DNA of 64,000 nt from Paramagnetospirillum caucaseum (lineage in GTDB: Bacteria > Pseudomonadota > Alphaproteobacteria > Rhodospirillales > Magnetospirillaceae): assembly GCF_000342045.1 (NCBI RefSeq), contig NZ_AONQ01000011.1, positions 23,479 to 87,478 on the forward strand. Reading direction: 5' to 3'. The position numbers and the translations under genes are program-made. How positions within the stretch are numbered: position 1 is the first letter of the stretch; every line of letters begins with the position of its first letter. The notes beneath the pieces were generated by a model. That model had not been told where the DNA came from. It saw only the letters and a program-made list of their open reading frames with translations, and searched no databases. Below are positions 1 to 9,476 of the stretch, in pieces.

Positions 1-859
<859 letters not shown>

Positions 860-1168
860 TCAGTCTTCCCCGGTCATGGCGGCACGGGCACCGTGGCGAA
901 TGTGGAGGACATGCACGATACGGCGGCCTTCATCGATGCCATAGATGATCCGATAAACATGTGGCCGACGCCCGTAAAGCAATTGCCGCAAGTTGGCATC
1001 CTCCGGCACCGGCAGCCCTCGCCCGTGATGATGGGCGAGAGTGGCGACCTTGGCCTCAAGCCCGTTGAACCATCGTGCCACCACCGGAACGTGTCGCGCG
1101 GCGATGGCCCCGTAGAGATGGCGGAGATCGCCGATGGCCCGCTCCGTCACCTCAACGCGGAATGTCAT
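860..1168 (-). CDS. RelE/ParE-family toxin of a type II toxin-antitoxin pair
   Basis: A 102-residue protein with the compact ParE/RelE layout: an N-terminal helical hairpin (AIGDLRHLYGAIAARH), then beta strands with YRIIYGIDEGRRIVHVLHIRHGAR, the usual C-terminal signature of ParE-like toxins. Members either cleave ribosome-bound mRNA (RelE) or poison gyrase (ParE); which applies cannot be told from sequence. The start overlaps the end of the antitoxin gene by 17 nt in another frame, typical of coupled pairs, and the stop abuts the glgX start codon. The antitoxin lies upstream, as usual. The pair sits between glgB and glgX on the same strand. Confidence 0.85.
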   Translation of the reverse strand: MTFRVEVTERAIGDLRHLYGAIAARHVPVVARWFNGLEAKVATLAHHHGRGLPVPEDANLRQLLYGRRPHVYRIIYGIDEGRRIVHVLHIRHGARAAMTGED

Positions 1169-1439
1169 GCTCGGCCCGCAGCATGGCGAAGGCCTCGGCC
1201 GCCGGAACGGCCCGGCCGCTCGCCACGTCGTCGCGGCCCTGGCGTATCCCTTCGCCCGCATTGGCGGAAGCGGCGATGTCGAGCAGACGCTGATACGCCT
1301 CGGCATCCTGCAACACCGCCGCCGCCTTGCCGTTGACCGTCAGGACCAGGGGACGCCCCGTCTCGCGGATATGGTTCAGGAACTCGGCCGAGCGGTTGCG
1401 GAAAGTTGTGACTGGCTGGATGTCCTTGACGATGTCCAT
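1152..1439 (-). CDS. Phd/YefM-family antitoxin
   Basis: A 95-residue protein. The N-terminal half (VTTFRNRSAEFLNHIRETG then PLVLTVNGKAAAVLQDAEAY) is the Phd/YefM DNA-binding fold, and the C-terminal half is a charged helical tail that should wrap the toxin. It is expected to neutralise the downstream ParE/RelE-like toxin and to repress its own promoter. A perfect 14-bp palindrome lies 24 nt upstream of the start and is a likely operator. No strong ribosome binding site is visible. The 17-nt overlap with the toxin gene supports a single transcript. Confidence 0.85.
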   Translation of the reverse strand: MDIVKDIQPVTTFRNRSAEFLNHIRETGRPLVLTVNGKAAAVLQDAEAYQRLLDIAASANAGEGIRQGRDDVASGRAVPAAEAFAMLRAEHDIPR

Positions 1440-1463
1440 GGCAGGCCGTTCCCAGGAAACAAT

Positions 1464-1477
1464 TACCTTAAAAGGTA
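1464..1477. promoter_or_regulatory. Palindrome upstream of the antitoxin, candidate autoregulatory operator
   Basis: The sequence taccttaaaaggta is a perfect 14-bp palindrome located 25 to 38 nt before the antitoxin start codon. Phd/YefM antitoxins bind short palindromes overlapping their promoter, so this is the natural candidate. The assignment is by position and symmetry only. Confidence 0.5.
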
Positions 1478-1513
1478 TTCCCAGATCGTCATCCGGTAAA
1501 GCGCGGAGTGGGC

Positions 1514-3706
1514 TCACCGCTCCCGCTTGAACACGCAGGTGGATAACGGCGGCAGGCGCAGCCGGATGGACCAGGAATGACCGTGCCAGGGCACCTCTTC
1601 CGCCTGGACGCCGCCGCCATTGTGGATGTTGGCCCCGCCATACCATTCGGAATCGGTGTTGAGCAGTTCGCGGTACCAGCCAGGCTCGGGCACCCCCACC
1701 CGGTAGGACTCGCGCACCATGGGGGTGTAGTTGCCGGCCACCACCACGAAATCGCTGGGGTCGAAGCCCAAACGCCGCCAGGTCAGCACCGAGTTGTCGC
1801 GGTCGTTGCAGTCGATCCAGGCGAAGCCGGCCTGTTCGTTGTCCAACTGGTGCAGCGCCGGCTCGGTGCGGTACAGGCGGTTCAAGTCGCGGATCAGGCG
1901 CCGCACGCCCTCGTGGCGGCCGTCGTCCAGCAGGTGCCAGTCCAGGCTGGCATCCTCGTTCCACTCGCGCTCCTGGGCGAATTCCGAGCCCATGAACAGC
2001 AGCTTCTTGCCCGGCTGGGTCCACATGAAGCCGTAATAGGCCCTCAGGTTTGCGAAGCGCTGCCAGGAATCGCCGGGCATGCGGCCGAAGATGGAGCCCT
2101 TGCCGTGCACCACCTCGTCGTGGGACAGCGGCAGCACGAAATTCTCGTGATAGGCATAGAGCTGGGCGAAAGTCAGGCTGTCGTGGTGATAGCGGCGGTG
2201 GATGGGGTCCTTGGAGAAGTAGCGGAGCGTGTCGTGCATCCAGCCCATGTTCCACTTGTAGCCAAAGCCCAGCCCGCCCAGGTGCACCGGGCGCGACACC
2301 ATGGGCCAGGCGGTGGATTCCTCGGCGATGGTCATGGCGCCGGGATGCTCGGCATAGACCACCTGGTTCATGCGGCGAAGGAACTCGATGGCCTCCAGGT
2401 TCTCGTTGCCGCCGTGGCGGTTGGCGATCCACTCGCCCGGCTCGCGCGAGTAGTCGAGATAGAGCATGGAGGCCACCGCATCCACCCTAAGGCCATCCAC
2501 ATGGTACTGCTCCAGCCAATGCAGGGCGTTGGCGTAAAGGTAGTTGACCACCTCGGTACGGCCGTAATTGTAGATCTGGGTGTTCCAGTCCTTATGCACC
2601 CCCAGGCGCGGGTCCTCGTGCTCGTAGAGATGGGTGCCGTCGAAATGGTGCAGGCCGTGCGGATCGTTGGGGAAGTGCCCGGCCACCCAGTCGATGATCA
2701 CCCCGATGCCCTTGCCGTGCAACCGCTCCACCAGGGTGCGGAACTCGTCGGGGGTGCCGTAGCGCGAGGTCGGCGCGAACAGCCCCACCGGCTGATAGCC
2801 CCACGAGCCACCGAACGGATGCTCGTGCACGGGCAGGAATTCCACATGGGTGAAGCCCAGATCGGCAACGTAATCGCCCAGCTGGTCGGCCAGTTCCAGG
2901 TAGGAAAGCGAGCGGTTGCCATCTTCCGGCACCCGCTTCCACGAGCCCAGATGCACCTCGTAGATGCTGACCGGGGCATGGCGGTCGTTGCGCGATCCTT
3001 GCGCCGCCATCCAGGCACCGTCCTGCCAGTCGCGCGGCCCCAGTTCCCACACCACCGAGGCGGTCTTGGGCGGCAGCTCGGCGAAATGGCCGTAAGGGTC
3101 GGCTTTCAAGGGCAGCAGCCGCCCGTCGGCGGCGACGACCTCGTACTTGTAGATGGCGCCCTGCCCCAATCCGGGGATGAAGATCTCCCATATCCCGGCC
3201 TCGTGGCGCAGGCGCATGGGGTGGCGCCGCCCGTCCCAGCCGTTGAAGTCGCCCACCACCGAGACGCGGGCCGCATTGGGCGCCCACACGGCGAAATCCA
3301 CGCCGGCCACCCCGTCCACGGCGCGAACCTGGGCGCCCAGCTTCTCGAAGGTCCGCAGATGGGTGCCCTCGCGCAGAAGATGCAGGTCGAGATCGCCCAG
3401 CACCGGCGGGAAGCGGTAGGGGTCGTCGACCTCCTCCACCCCGCCGTCATGACGCAAGACCCGCAGCCGGTAGGCGGAAGCCCCCTTCAACTTGACGGCG
3501 AACAGCCCGTCGGGATGGACGCGCCGCATCTCGGTCTCGCCCCCCGCCGCCAGCACGAAGACGCTTTCCGCCTGGGGCTGGAAGGTGCGGATCACCGTGC
3601 CGCCCTTGACCTCATGCGGCCCCAGTACGGCGAAGGGGTCGCCATGGCGTCCCCGGGCGATGGCATCGGCGTCGCCGGGCCGGATCAGTCTTGCCGCTTC
3701 GGGCAT
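1514..3706 (-). CDS. glgB: 1,4-alpha-glucan branching enzyme GlgB
   Basis: Forms alpha-1,6 branches in glycogen by cutting and transferring 1,4-glucan chains in the cytosol. The 730-residue protein has the usual full length: an N-terminal CBM48-type beta-sandwich ([31 protein letters not shown]), the GH13 barrel with [18 protein letters not shown] carrying the nucleophile Asp, IAEEST carrying the acid/base Glu, and [12 protein letters not shown] with the transition-state Asp, then a C-terminal beta domain. An in-frame ATG 30 nt further upstream exists, but the ATG at 3706 has AGGAGG 8 nt ahead and is preferred. It is followed by the toxin-antitoxin pair and glgX. Confidence 0.97.
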   Translation of the reverse strand: MPEAARLIRPGDADAIARGRHGDPFAVLGPHEVKGGTVIRTFQPQAESVFVLAAGGETEMRRVHPDGLFAVKLKGASAYRLRVLRHDGGVEEVDDPYRFPPVLGDLDLHLLREGTHLRTFEKLGAQVRAVDGVAGVDFAVWAPNAARVSVVGDFNGWDGRRHPMRLRHEAGIWEIFIPGLGQGAIYKYEVVAADGRLLPLKADPYGHFAELPPKTASVVWELGPRDWQDGAWMAAQGSRNDRHAPVSIYEVHLGSWKRVPEDGNRSLSYLELADQLGDYVADLGFTHVEFLPVHEHPFGGSWGYQPVGLFAPTSRYGTPDEFRTLVERLHGKGIGVIIDWVAGHFPNDPHGLHHFDGTHLYEHEDPRLGVHKDWNTQIYNYGRTEVVNYLYANALHWLEQYHVDGLRVDAVASMLYLDYSREPGEWIANRHGGNENLEAIEFLRRMNQVVYAEHPGAMTIAEESTAWPMVSRPVHLGGLGFGYKWNMGWMHDTLRYFSKDPIHRRYHHDSLTFAQLYAYHENFVLPLSHDEVVHGKGSIFGRMPGDSWQRFANLRAYYGFMWTQPGKKLLFMGSEFAQEREWNEDASLDWHLLDDGRHEGVRRLIRDLNRLYRTEPALHQLDNEQAGFAWIDCNDRDNSVLTWRRLGFDPSDFVVVAGNYTPMVRESYRVGVPEPGWYRELLNTDSEWYGGANIHNGGGVQAEEVPWHGHSWSIRLRLPPLSTCVFKRER

Positions 3707-3940
3707 GCAGCCCCCTCCTGCCAGTCGAGAGAGCAAGTGTCACCGCCTTTGGCCGGAAAGACAAAGGGCGATTTCACAGGGGGCGTTTTCCCACTCCAGT
3801 TTTTAAATAGTCTCATTGGAGCTTCCGCAAAGCCCCTAAATCTGGTAGTACTTCCCGTCGAGGGGATCGGCTCGTTGCGGGCCGATTAGACAATTCGTGC
3901 GGCCCGTCGGGGGCCGTCACCGCAAATCATGGAGCGTGTT
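3707..3940. other. Divergent intergenic region between glgB and a small membrane protein gene
   Basis: This 234-bp stretch holds the promoters of two divergent genes. An AT-rich patch near 3797-3815 sits in otherwise GC-rich DNA. No consensus promoter pair or clear operator was identified, and no ORF here looks coding. Confidence 0.4.
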
Positions 3941-4165
3941 ATGGGCGTCCTTCCGAAGGTTCTGGGTCTCACCGTGGCCGGCGTGCTGGTCATCGCTCTG
4001 TATCTGGCCGTTCCCGTGCTCAGCGCCGTTTTCGGCGGCGTCGCCGACCCCAGCCCGGCCCACAGCCCGCTGGGCTTCTCGGTCTATCTGGGCCTGGCTC
4101 TGACCGCCGTCTTCACCAGCCTGGTGATGTATCTGGCCTCGACCGGCGGCGGTTCGCAGAACTAA
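3941..4165 (+). CDS. Small two-helix membrane protein of unknown function
   Basis: A 74-residue protein (starts MGVLPKVLGLTVAGVLVIAL) with two predicted membrane helices, about residues 5-30 and 48-68, joined by a short Pro/Ser-containing loop (GVADPSPAHSPLG) and ending in a Gly/Ser tail. GGAG 6 nt before the ATG at 3941 decides the start; another in-frame ATG at 3929 has no such site. A strong terminator follows immediately, so the gene is probably a single-gene transcript. I do not recognise a family; length and topology suggest a small accessory or regulatory membrane protein. Confidence 0.7.
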   Translation: MGVLPKVLGLTVAGVLVIALYLAVPVLSAVFGGVADPSPAHSPLGFSVYLGLALTAVFTSLVMYLASTGGGSQN

Positions 4166-4187
4166 GCCCGTCCGGCACCGGTTTTGA

Positions 4188-4218
4188 AACGCCCCGGCCT
4201 TGCGGCCGGGGCGTTTTC
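4188..4218. terminator. Bidirectional Rho-independent terminator
   Basis: A perfect 12-bp GC-rich stem (4188-4199 with 4204-4215) and a 4-nt loop TTGC, followed by TTTTCGTTT on the plus strand. On the minus strand the hairpin is followed by TTTCAAAAC. It lies between the convergent small membrane protein and chemoreceptor genes and can serve both. Confidence 0.9.
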
Positions 4219-4224
4219 GTTTGC

Positions 4225-5901
4225 TCAGGCGGCGCGGACGTTGGCCAGGAATTCCCGGACTTCGCGCTCCATGGCCGTGCTTTCATCCAGCAGGCCATTG
4301 GCCGAGAGGAATACCGCCTGGGCCATCCGCCCGGTTTCCGAGGCGGCCAGGGCGACGCCCGAGATGTTGCTGGCCACTTCGCGGGTGCCCTCGTTGGCCT
4401 GATCGACGTTGCGGGCGATTTCCGCCGTTGCGGCGCCCTGCTCCTCCACCGCGCCGGCGATGATGGTGGCCAGTTCGTTGATGCGCGAGATGGTGCCGGA
4501 AATGCCGGCGATGGCCTCCACCGCCGACTGGGTCTCGGTCTGCACCGTGGCGATCTGCTGGGTGATCTCGTCGGTGGCCTTGGCGGTCTGGCCGGCCAGG
4601 TTCTTGACCTCGTGGGCGACCACGGCGAAACCCTTGCCCGCCTCGCCGGCCCGGGCCGATTCAATGGTGGCGTTCAAGGCCAGCAGGTTGGTCTGGCTGG
4701 CGATGTCGCTGATCAGGTTGACCACGTGGCCGATCCGCTGGGCGGCCTCCACCAGGCCGGAGATCTTGCGGGTGGCCTCGACCGCCTCGGCCTCGGCGGC
4801 CTTGGCGATATCCGACGACTGGCGGACCTGCCGCGAGATTTCATGAATGGAACTGGACAGCTGGGCGCTGGCCGAGGCCACCGTTCCCACGTTGGCGGTG
4901 GCCTCGTCGGTGGCCGCCGAGACGGCGCCGCTCTGGCGCTGGGTCTGCTCGGCGTTGGCCGACAGGGTGTCGGCCGAGCCGTGCAACTGCTCCACCGCCA
5001 TCTTGACCCGGGCCAGGGTGGCCTCGATGGATTCGTCGAAACGCTGGGTGGCGGTTTCGATGGCACGCTGGCGGGCCTCGCGCTCGGCCAGCAGATGCTG
5101 TTCCTCGGCCTTGCGGGTGGCGGCGTCGATCATGCCGACCCGCCAGCCGTCCAGGGCCTTGGCCAGCGGCCCGAACTCGTCCAACCGCTCGGCCCCCGGC
5201 ACCGTGAGCGCCGTGTCGCCGCCGGCCAGACGGCGGACCGCCTCCACCAGGGCGCCCAGCGGATTGGTGATGCCGCGGCCGATGGTCACCGCGAAGATCA
5301 GCCCGACCACCACGGCGATCGCCCCGATGATCGCCGACAGGGTGCCGAACGCCCCGATGCGGTCCTGCGCCTCGGCGGCCTTCTCCTCGGCGGTGCCGCG
5401 ATAGCCCTGGGACAGGGACTCGCCGATCTTGTCGATGGCGGCGCTGATCTTGGCGGCGCTGACCCGCAGTTCCACATTTTCCGGATCATCGAACGGCGCC
5501 TTGCGGGCCTTCATCTCGCTGATCTTCTCCACCCGGACCTTGTAGGCGGCGACCTGTTCGGCCAGTTCCTTCACCTGGGCCAGACGCTCGGGAACGATGG
5601 TGGTGGTGGCGGCCAGACTCTCCACCTCCTTGATCAGTTCGGTGACGATGACATTGGCGCGCTGATAACGGTTGAGGTCGTCGGTGGCGAAATACACCCA
5701 CATATTGAAGCGGGCTTCGTAGATGTGACGCTGGATGGTTTCCAGCTTGAGCGCGTTGTCGGCGGCCCGCCGGCTGGTGGTGACGGTCTCGGCGATATTG
5801 CTGGCCGACAGGGCGGCGAAGGTGGCCAGCCCGGCGATCAGAACGATCAGGACGGCAAATCCGGCCAGAAGACGCGTGGCGATACCCAATCTTATCAGCA
5901 T
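4225..5901 (-). CDS. Methyl-accepting chemotaxis protein
   Basis: A 558-residue transmembrane chemoreceptor. TM1 is at about residues 10-32 (LLAGFAVLIVLIAGLATFAAL), followed by a helical periplasmic sensor of about 150 residues, TM2 near 185-205 (IIGAIAVVVGLIFAVTIGRG), a HAMP domain (NPLGALVEAVRRLAGGD) and a cytoplasmic signalling domain whose hairpin tip reads [20 protein letters not shown]. It should signal through CheW/CheA. The ligand is unknown. GAGGA 5 nt before the ATG at 5901 supports this start over one 48 nt upstream. It lacks a C-terminal CheR-tethering pentapeptide (ends FLANVRAA). Confidence 0.93.
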   Translation of the reverse strand: MLIRLGIATRLLAGFAVLIVLIAGLATFAALSASNIAETVTTSRRAADNALKLETIQRHIYEARFNMWVYFATDDLNRYQRANVIVTELIKEVESLAATTTIVPERLAQVKELAEQVAAYKVRVEKISEMKARKAPFDDPENVELRVSAAKISAAIDKIGESLSQGYRGTAEEKAAEAQDRIGAFGTLSAIIGAIAVVVGLIFAVTIGRGITNPLGALVEAVRRLAGGDTALTVPGAERLDEFGPLAKALDGWRVGMIDAATRKAEEQHLLAEREARQRAIETATQRFDESIEATLARVKMAVEQLHGSADTLSANAEQTQRQSGAVSAATDEATANVGTVASASAQLSSSIHEISRQVRQSSDIAKAAEAEAVEATRKISGLVEAAQRIGHVVNLISDIASQTNLLALNATIESARAGEAGKGFAVVAHEVKNLAGQTAKATDEITQQIATVQTETQSAVEAIAGISGTISRINELATIIAGAVEEQGAATAEIARNVDQANEGTREVASNISGVALAASETGRMAQAVFLSANGLLDESTAMEREVREFLANVRAA

Positions 5902-6317
5902 GGTTTCCTCGTTGGTTCGGCTGACACGATCGGATGGGCAAGGCCACAAGGATGGTCAGGGGCGTTTAAATGACATTTACAAACATGCAACAATAAGTCA
6001 TGCCTGACGACACAAACCGCCAGAGTAGACAATAGAGATAAACAAATAAGCTTGGCACTTTATGACAGATGAGATCAGCAATAACACTATAAGCACAATC
6101 ACGTATAAAGCGTATTATCGGACAAACCCTCAAACAAGAGTGCCAGCTATCACACTTTCATTGTCACTGAGGAGTCACAAAATACGATTGCGCGTATACG
6201 TTTTTGGAATACCCCGAACAATAACAATTCCAATCCGGACGCGACTCATCGTCCCGCCCGGGCGCGGGCAGATCGCATAACGGCGGAAATAAGCGGAAAA
6301 GCCGGACGCCCGGCGGC
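5902..6317. other. AT-rich intergenic region upstream of the chemoreceptor gene
   Basis: This 416-bp stretch separates the secreted hypothetical gene (6318-6782) from the chemoreceptor. By hand count 6001-6240 is about 41% GC, far below the flanks. A 72-codon frame at 6062-6280 has a composition unlike real genes here and no ribosome binding site, so I do not call it. No hairpin, IS end or consensus promoter was clear. It may hold a regulatory region or the remnant of transferred DNA. Confidence 0.5.
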
Positions 6318-6782
6318 CTACTGGCAGACCTTGTAGTCGTCGGTCACCTGATTGCGCACCACCTTGGACAGCTTGCTGAAGGCGGCGAAGCCGCGCTTCT
6401 CGATGGTCTGCAGCAGGTCGTCGATATTGGCGCAGAACCCCTCGGTCAGCGAGATGTTGCGGGCATAGGTGACCAGTCTGCCGTCGGCATAGTTGATCTG
6501 GTACTTCCAGTCGTCGGGAAACTCCCGCGACCAGGCCTTCTGGCGTTTGCCCACCGAGGAGCGGAACTTGGCGCCGTTGGCGCCCTCGATCTTCTGCCAG
6601 CGGTCGCGGGCGCCGGGCAGCAGCCGCTCGTTGCAGCGATTGGCGGCCTCGCGCAGGAAGATGCCCTGGCGCACCTCCTGCTCCGCCTTGATCTCGGCCT
6701 GGGAGAAGCACTTCTTGGGCTTGGCCGCCAGGGTGGCGGCCGGGCTCAGGAGGATGGCGAGGATGAGTGCGGCGCGGAGCAT
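6318..6782 (-). CDS. Secreted protein of unknown function
   Basis: A 154-residue protein with a clear Sec signal peptide (LRAALILAILLSPAATLAA, cleavage near residue 20). The mature part is charged and mostly helical, with four Cys residues (in KKCFSQ, NRCNER, GFCANI and the C-terminal KVCQ), suggesting two disulfides in the periplasm. I do not recognise the family. The start overlaps the 3' end of msrQ by 37 nt, so it may be read from the msrPQ transcript. A later start would remove the signal peptide, which argues for the first ATG. Confidence 0.65.
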   Translation of the reverse strand: MLRAALILAILLSPAATLAAKPKKCFSQAEIKAEQEVRQGIFLREAANRCNERLLPGARDRWQKIEGANGAKFRSSVGKRQKAWSREFPDDWKYQINYADGRLVTYARNISLTEGFCANIDDLLQTIEKRGFAAFSKLSKVVRNQVTDDYKVCQ

Positions 6783-7408
6783 GCGGCGGCCTTGCGGTTG
6801 TCTGGCGCCCCATTATGCCGCAGCCGCGCCCATGCCGCCACCCGCCAGCCGAGCAGCACGGCCAGAATGGCGGCATGGATGGCCGGTTCGGTGATGTCCT
6901 TCTTGACCATCATCCAGTGATGGGTGACGCCCAGCGGGGCGATGACGTAGACCAGCCGGTGCAGCGCCCGCCACCGCCGCCCCCCCAGGCGGCGTATCAT
7001 GGCATCGGTGGAGGTGACGGCCAGGGGGATCAGCAGCAACACCGCCAACATGCCCAGCGTGATATAGCGGCGCTTGACGATCTCGCGCCCAATGGCGCCC
7101 CAGTCGAAGAACTGGTCGAGCCCCACATAGGAGCTGAAATGCAGCACCACATAGGCAAAGGCGAACAGGCCGAGCATGCGCCGCCAGCGGGCCGGAGCGT
7201 TCCAGCCGGTCAGCTGCCGGAGCGGCGTCACCGCCAGGGCGATCAGCAGGAAGCGCAGCGCCCAGTCGCCGAGAAAGCGGTTGGTCGCCTCGATGGGATT
7301 GGCCCCCAGCCCGCCGGTCGCCGCCCGGAAGACCAGCAGGCCCAGCGGAATCAGGCAGGCGGCGAACAGCAGCGGCTTGACCCAGGCCTGCCGCAGCAGC
7401 TTGTCCAT
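6746..7408 (-). CDS. msrQ: MsrQ, heme-binding membrane subunit of the MsrPQ methionine sulfoxide reductase
   Basis: A 220-residue inner membrane cytochrome b-type protein of the ferric reductase-like (YedZ) family. It passes electrons from the quinone pool or a flavin reductase to periplasmic MsrP. About six membrane helices are visible; His residues in YVVLHFSSYVGLDQ and in LHRLVYVIAPLGVTHHWMM match the heme ligands of the family. The ATG overlaps the msrP stop by 1 nt (TGATG), so the two are translationally coupled. The last 20 residues are a hydrophilic tail that overlaps the next gene. Confidence 0.92.
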   Translation of the reverse strand: MDKLLRQAWVKPLLFAACLIPLGLLVFRAATGGLGANPIEATNRFLGDWALRFLLIALAVTPLRQLTGWNAPARWRRMLGLFAFAYVVLHFSSYVGLDQFFDWGAIGREIVKRRYITLGMLAVLLLIPLAVTSTDAMIRRLGGRRWRALHRLVYVIAPLGVTHHWMMVKKDITEPAIHAAILAVLLGWRVAAWARLRHNGAPDNRKAAACSAPHSSSPSS

Positions 7409-8334
7409 CAGTAGTTCACCGCCAGATCCATGCCGGCATAGAGCGAGGCCACCTGCTCGGCGTAGCCGTTGAAGGGCTGCGTCTTGCGCCGCAGGAACTC
7501 GCCGATGCGCCGCTCGCTGGCCTGGCTCCAGCGCGGATGATCCACCGCCGGATTGACGTTGGCGTAGAAACCGTATTCCCGGGGCGCCGCCTTCATCCAG
7601 GCGGTGCGGGACGGCGTTTCGCTGAAACGGATGCGGACGATGGACTTGATGGACTTGAAGCCGTACTTCCACGGCACCACCAGACGGATGGGCGCGCCGT
7701 TCTGGGGCAGCAGTTCCTCGCCGTAGAGGCCCACCGCCAGCAAGGTCAGCGGATGCATGGCCTCGTCCATGCGCAGGCCCTCCACATAGGGCCAGTCGAT
7801 CACCCGCCCCCGCTGGCCGGGCAGGCGCTCGGGGTCGTGCAGGGTGGTGAACTCCACGTATTTGGCCCGCGAATTGGGCTCGAAGCGCTTCAGCACCTCG
7901 GCCAGGGGAACGCCCACCCAGGGGATCACCATGGACCACGCCTCGACACAGCGCAGGCGATAGATGCGCTCCTCCAGCTTGTGGGGATTGATCAGGTCCT
8001 CGTAGCCCAGGGTGCCGGGCCGGGCGCATTCGCCCTCGATGGCGACGCTCCACGGCTTGGGCTTGCCGAAATAGCTGGGCGCCAGCTGGGCCGGGTCGGC
8101 CTTGTCCACCCCCAGTTCGTAGAAGTTGTTGTAGGTGGTGACGTCCTTCCTGGGCGTCGGCGGCTCGTCGGTGGAGAACGGCCCCTTGACCGCGGGCAGC
8201 GCCGCCCCGGCTCCCGCCCCCGACAACGCCAGGGCGCCCGCCGCCCCCAGGGCCAGGAAGCGCCGCCGGTCCAGCCACAACGCCTTGTCGGTCACCTCGG
8301 ACTCGCGCGGCAAGCCTGCGGACCTGATCAGCAT
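7408..8334 (-). CDS. msrP: MsrP, periplasmic molybdopterin methionine sulfoxide reductase catalytic subunit
   Basis: Repairs oxidised methionine in periplasmic proteins using a molybdopterin cofactor. The 308-residue protein has a Tat signal ([20 protein letters not shown]) for export of the folded cofactor-bound enzyme. The sulfite oxidase fold follows, with the molybdenum-ligating Cys in [15 protein letters not shown] and conserved segments [12 protein letters not shown] and PSRTAW. GAGGA 3 nt before the ATG at 8334 decides the start. It is coupled to msrQ, and both are needed for the complete system. Confidence 0.95.
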   Translation of the reverse strand: MLIRSAGLPRESEVTDKALWLDRRRFLALGAAGALALSGAGAGAALPAVKGPFSTDEPPTPRKDVTTYNNFYELGVDKADPAQLAPSYFGKPKPWSVAIEGECARPGTLGYEDLINPHKLEERIYRLRCVEAWSMVIPWVGVPLAEVLKRFEPNSRAKYVEFTTLHDPERLPGQRGRVIDWPYVEGLRMDEAMHPLTLLAVGLYGEELLPQNGAPIRLVVPWKYGFKSIKSIVRIRFSETPSRTAWMKAAPREYGFYANVNPAVDHPRWSQASERRIGEFLRRKTQPFNGYAEQVASLYAGMDLAVNY

Positions 8335-8399
8335 GTTCCTCACTCCACCAGTCTCATGATGACGGGTTCGCCGTCCAGCCATGGGAGGTTACATGGGGA

Positions 8400-9476
8400 T
8401 CAGGGTTTCGGTTTGGAACAGACCCGCTTCACCGCCAGCCAATCGGCCTCGGACAGGGCGGGCAGACGGGGCGCCGCGCCGCGCCGCGCCTCGACCGCCG
8501 CGGCGCGGCGCCCCGCTTCGGGGTGGGTGCCCAGCCAGGCCAGCACCTGCCCCGGCCGCCCCTCCATGGTCTCCAGCCGGCGGAAGAAGCGGGCGAGCCC
8601 GTCCGAACCGATTCCCGCCATCTCCAGCAGGGCCAGGGCGCCCGAATCGGCGGCGCTCTCGTCCTCGCGGGAATAGGTGCCGGCCAGGACGGCGCCCACC
8701 CCGCCGGCCACCAGGCCCGAGGCGTCGCCGGTGATCATGGTGGCCAACACGCCGACCCCCAGCGCCCGGATCATGGCGGCGGTGACGTGCCGCTCGCCGA
8801 TATGGGTGAGTTCGTGGGCCAGCACCCCGGCCAGTTCGTCCGGTCCCTCCGCCTTGGCGATCAGGCCGGAAAACAGGATGATCTCGCCCCCCGGCAGGGC
8901 CAGGGCGTTGACGTCGCGCGACTGCAGGACGTGGATGTTCACATGGCGCCGGTCGGCGGGCAAAGGCTCGGCCAGCCGCCGGGCCAGGGCATCGAGCACC
9001 CGCATCCCGTCGCGCCCGTCGCACGCCTTCATCTGGCCGGCCAGACCGCCGGCGATGGACTCCCCCCACTGGCGTTCCAGCCCGGCGGGAACCAGATGGG
9101 CGAGCAGCTTGGACACCGGCGCCAGGGCCAGCATCAGCCCGGCCAGCATCCCCGCCCCCAGCAGGCAGCCCAGGACCAGGGCAAGGCGGCGGCGGCTCGG
9201 CGGCTTGGCCGGTTGCGGCAACACCTCGCGGATCACATAGGCATCCTCGACCGCCAGCCGGGCATCGGGTTCCGAGGCGCAGCGCAGGCGCACGCCGCGC
9301 TTTTCCGGCCAGTCGCCGTCGGCCAGCAGATCCCCGGCCTTCCACACCGCGATGAGGAAGCCGTCCGACCCGCGGATTTCCAGGCCGGTGGCCAGGACGC
9401 GCACCACCACCTTGCGCGCCGCGGCGCTGCGTCCGTCGCTGAAACGTCCGGGGCGGTCGGCCTCGAGACCGTTCAA
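8400..9476 (-). CDS. M48-family zinc metalloprotease, membrane-anchored
   Basis: A 358-residue protein. An N-terminal cytosolic domain of about 120 residues precedes one membrane helix (LALVLGCLLGAGMLAGLMLALAP). The M48 peptidase domain follows, with zinc motif HELTH at about residues 221-225 and third ligand Glu in SREDESAADSGAL near 271-273. Such proteins act on damaged or unfolded envelope proteins (compare BepA/Oma1). The likely start is TTG at 9476, overlapping the stop of the DUF898 gene (TTGA); no ATG is available near the junction. Close pairing suggests the two products work together. Confidence 0.85.
   Translation of the reverse strand: MNGLEADRPGRFSDGRSAAARKVVVRVLATGLEIRGSDGFLIAVWKAGDLLADGDWPEKRGVRLRCASEPDARLAVEDAYVIREVLPQPAKPPSRRRLALVLGCLLGAGMLAGLMLALAPVSKLLAHLVPAGLERQWGESIAGGLAGQMKACDGRDGMRVLDALARRLAEPLPADRRHVNIHVLQSRDVNALALPGGEIILFSGLIAKAEGPDELAGVLAHELTHIGERHVTAAMIRALGVGVLATMITGDASGLVAGGVGAVLAGTYSREDESAADSGALALLEMAGIGSDGLARFFRRLETMEGRPGQVLAWLGTHPEAGRRAAAVEARRGAAPRLPALSEADWLAVKRVCSKPKP

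Noticed and set aside
1577..3889. Long plus-strand open frame of about 770 codons opposite glgB
   Set aside because: It is the antisense shadow of glgB in high-GC DNA; it has no family features and a composition rich in His, Val and Gly.
4612..5973. Plus-strand 453-codon frame opposite the first chemoreceptor
   Set aside because: Gly/Asp/His-rich antisense shadow without a ribosome binding site.
6062..6280. 72-codon frame in the AT-rich island
   Set aside because: No ribosome binding site, no family and unusual composition; such frames are expected by chance in AT-rich sequence.
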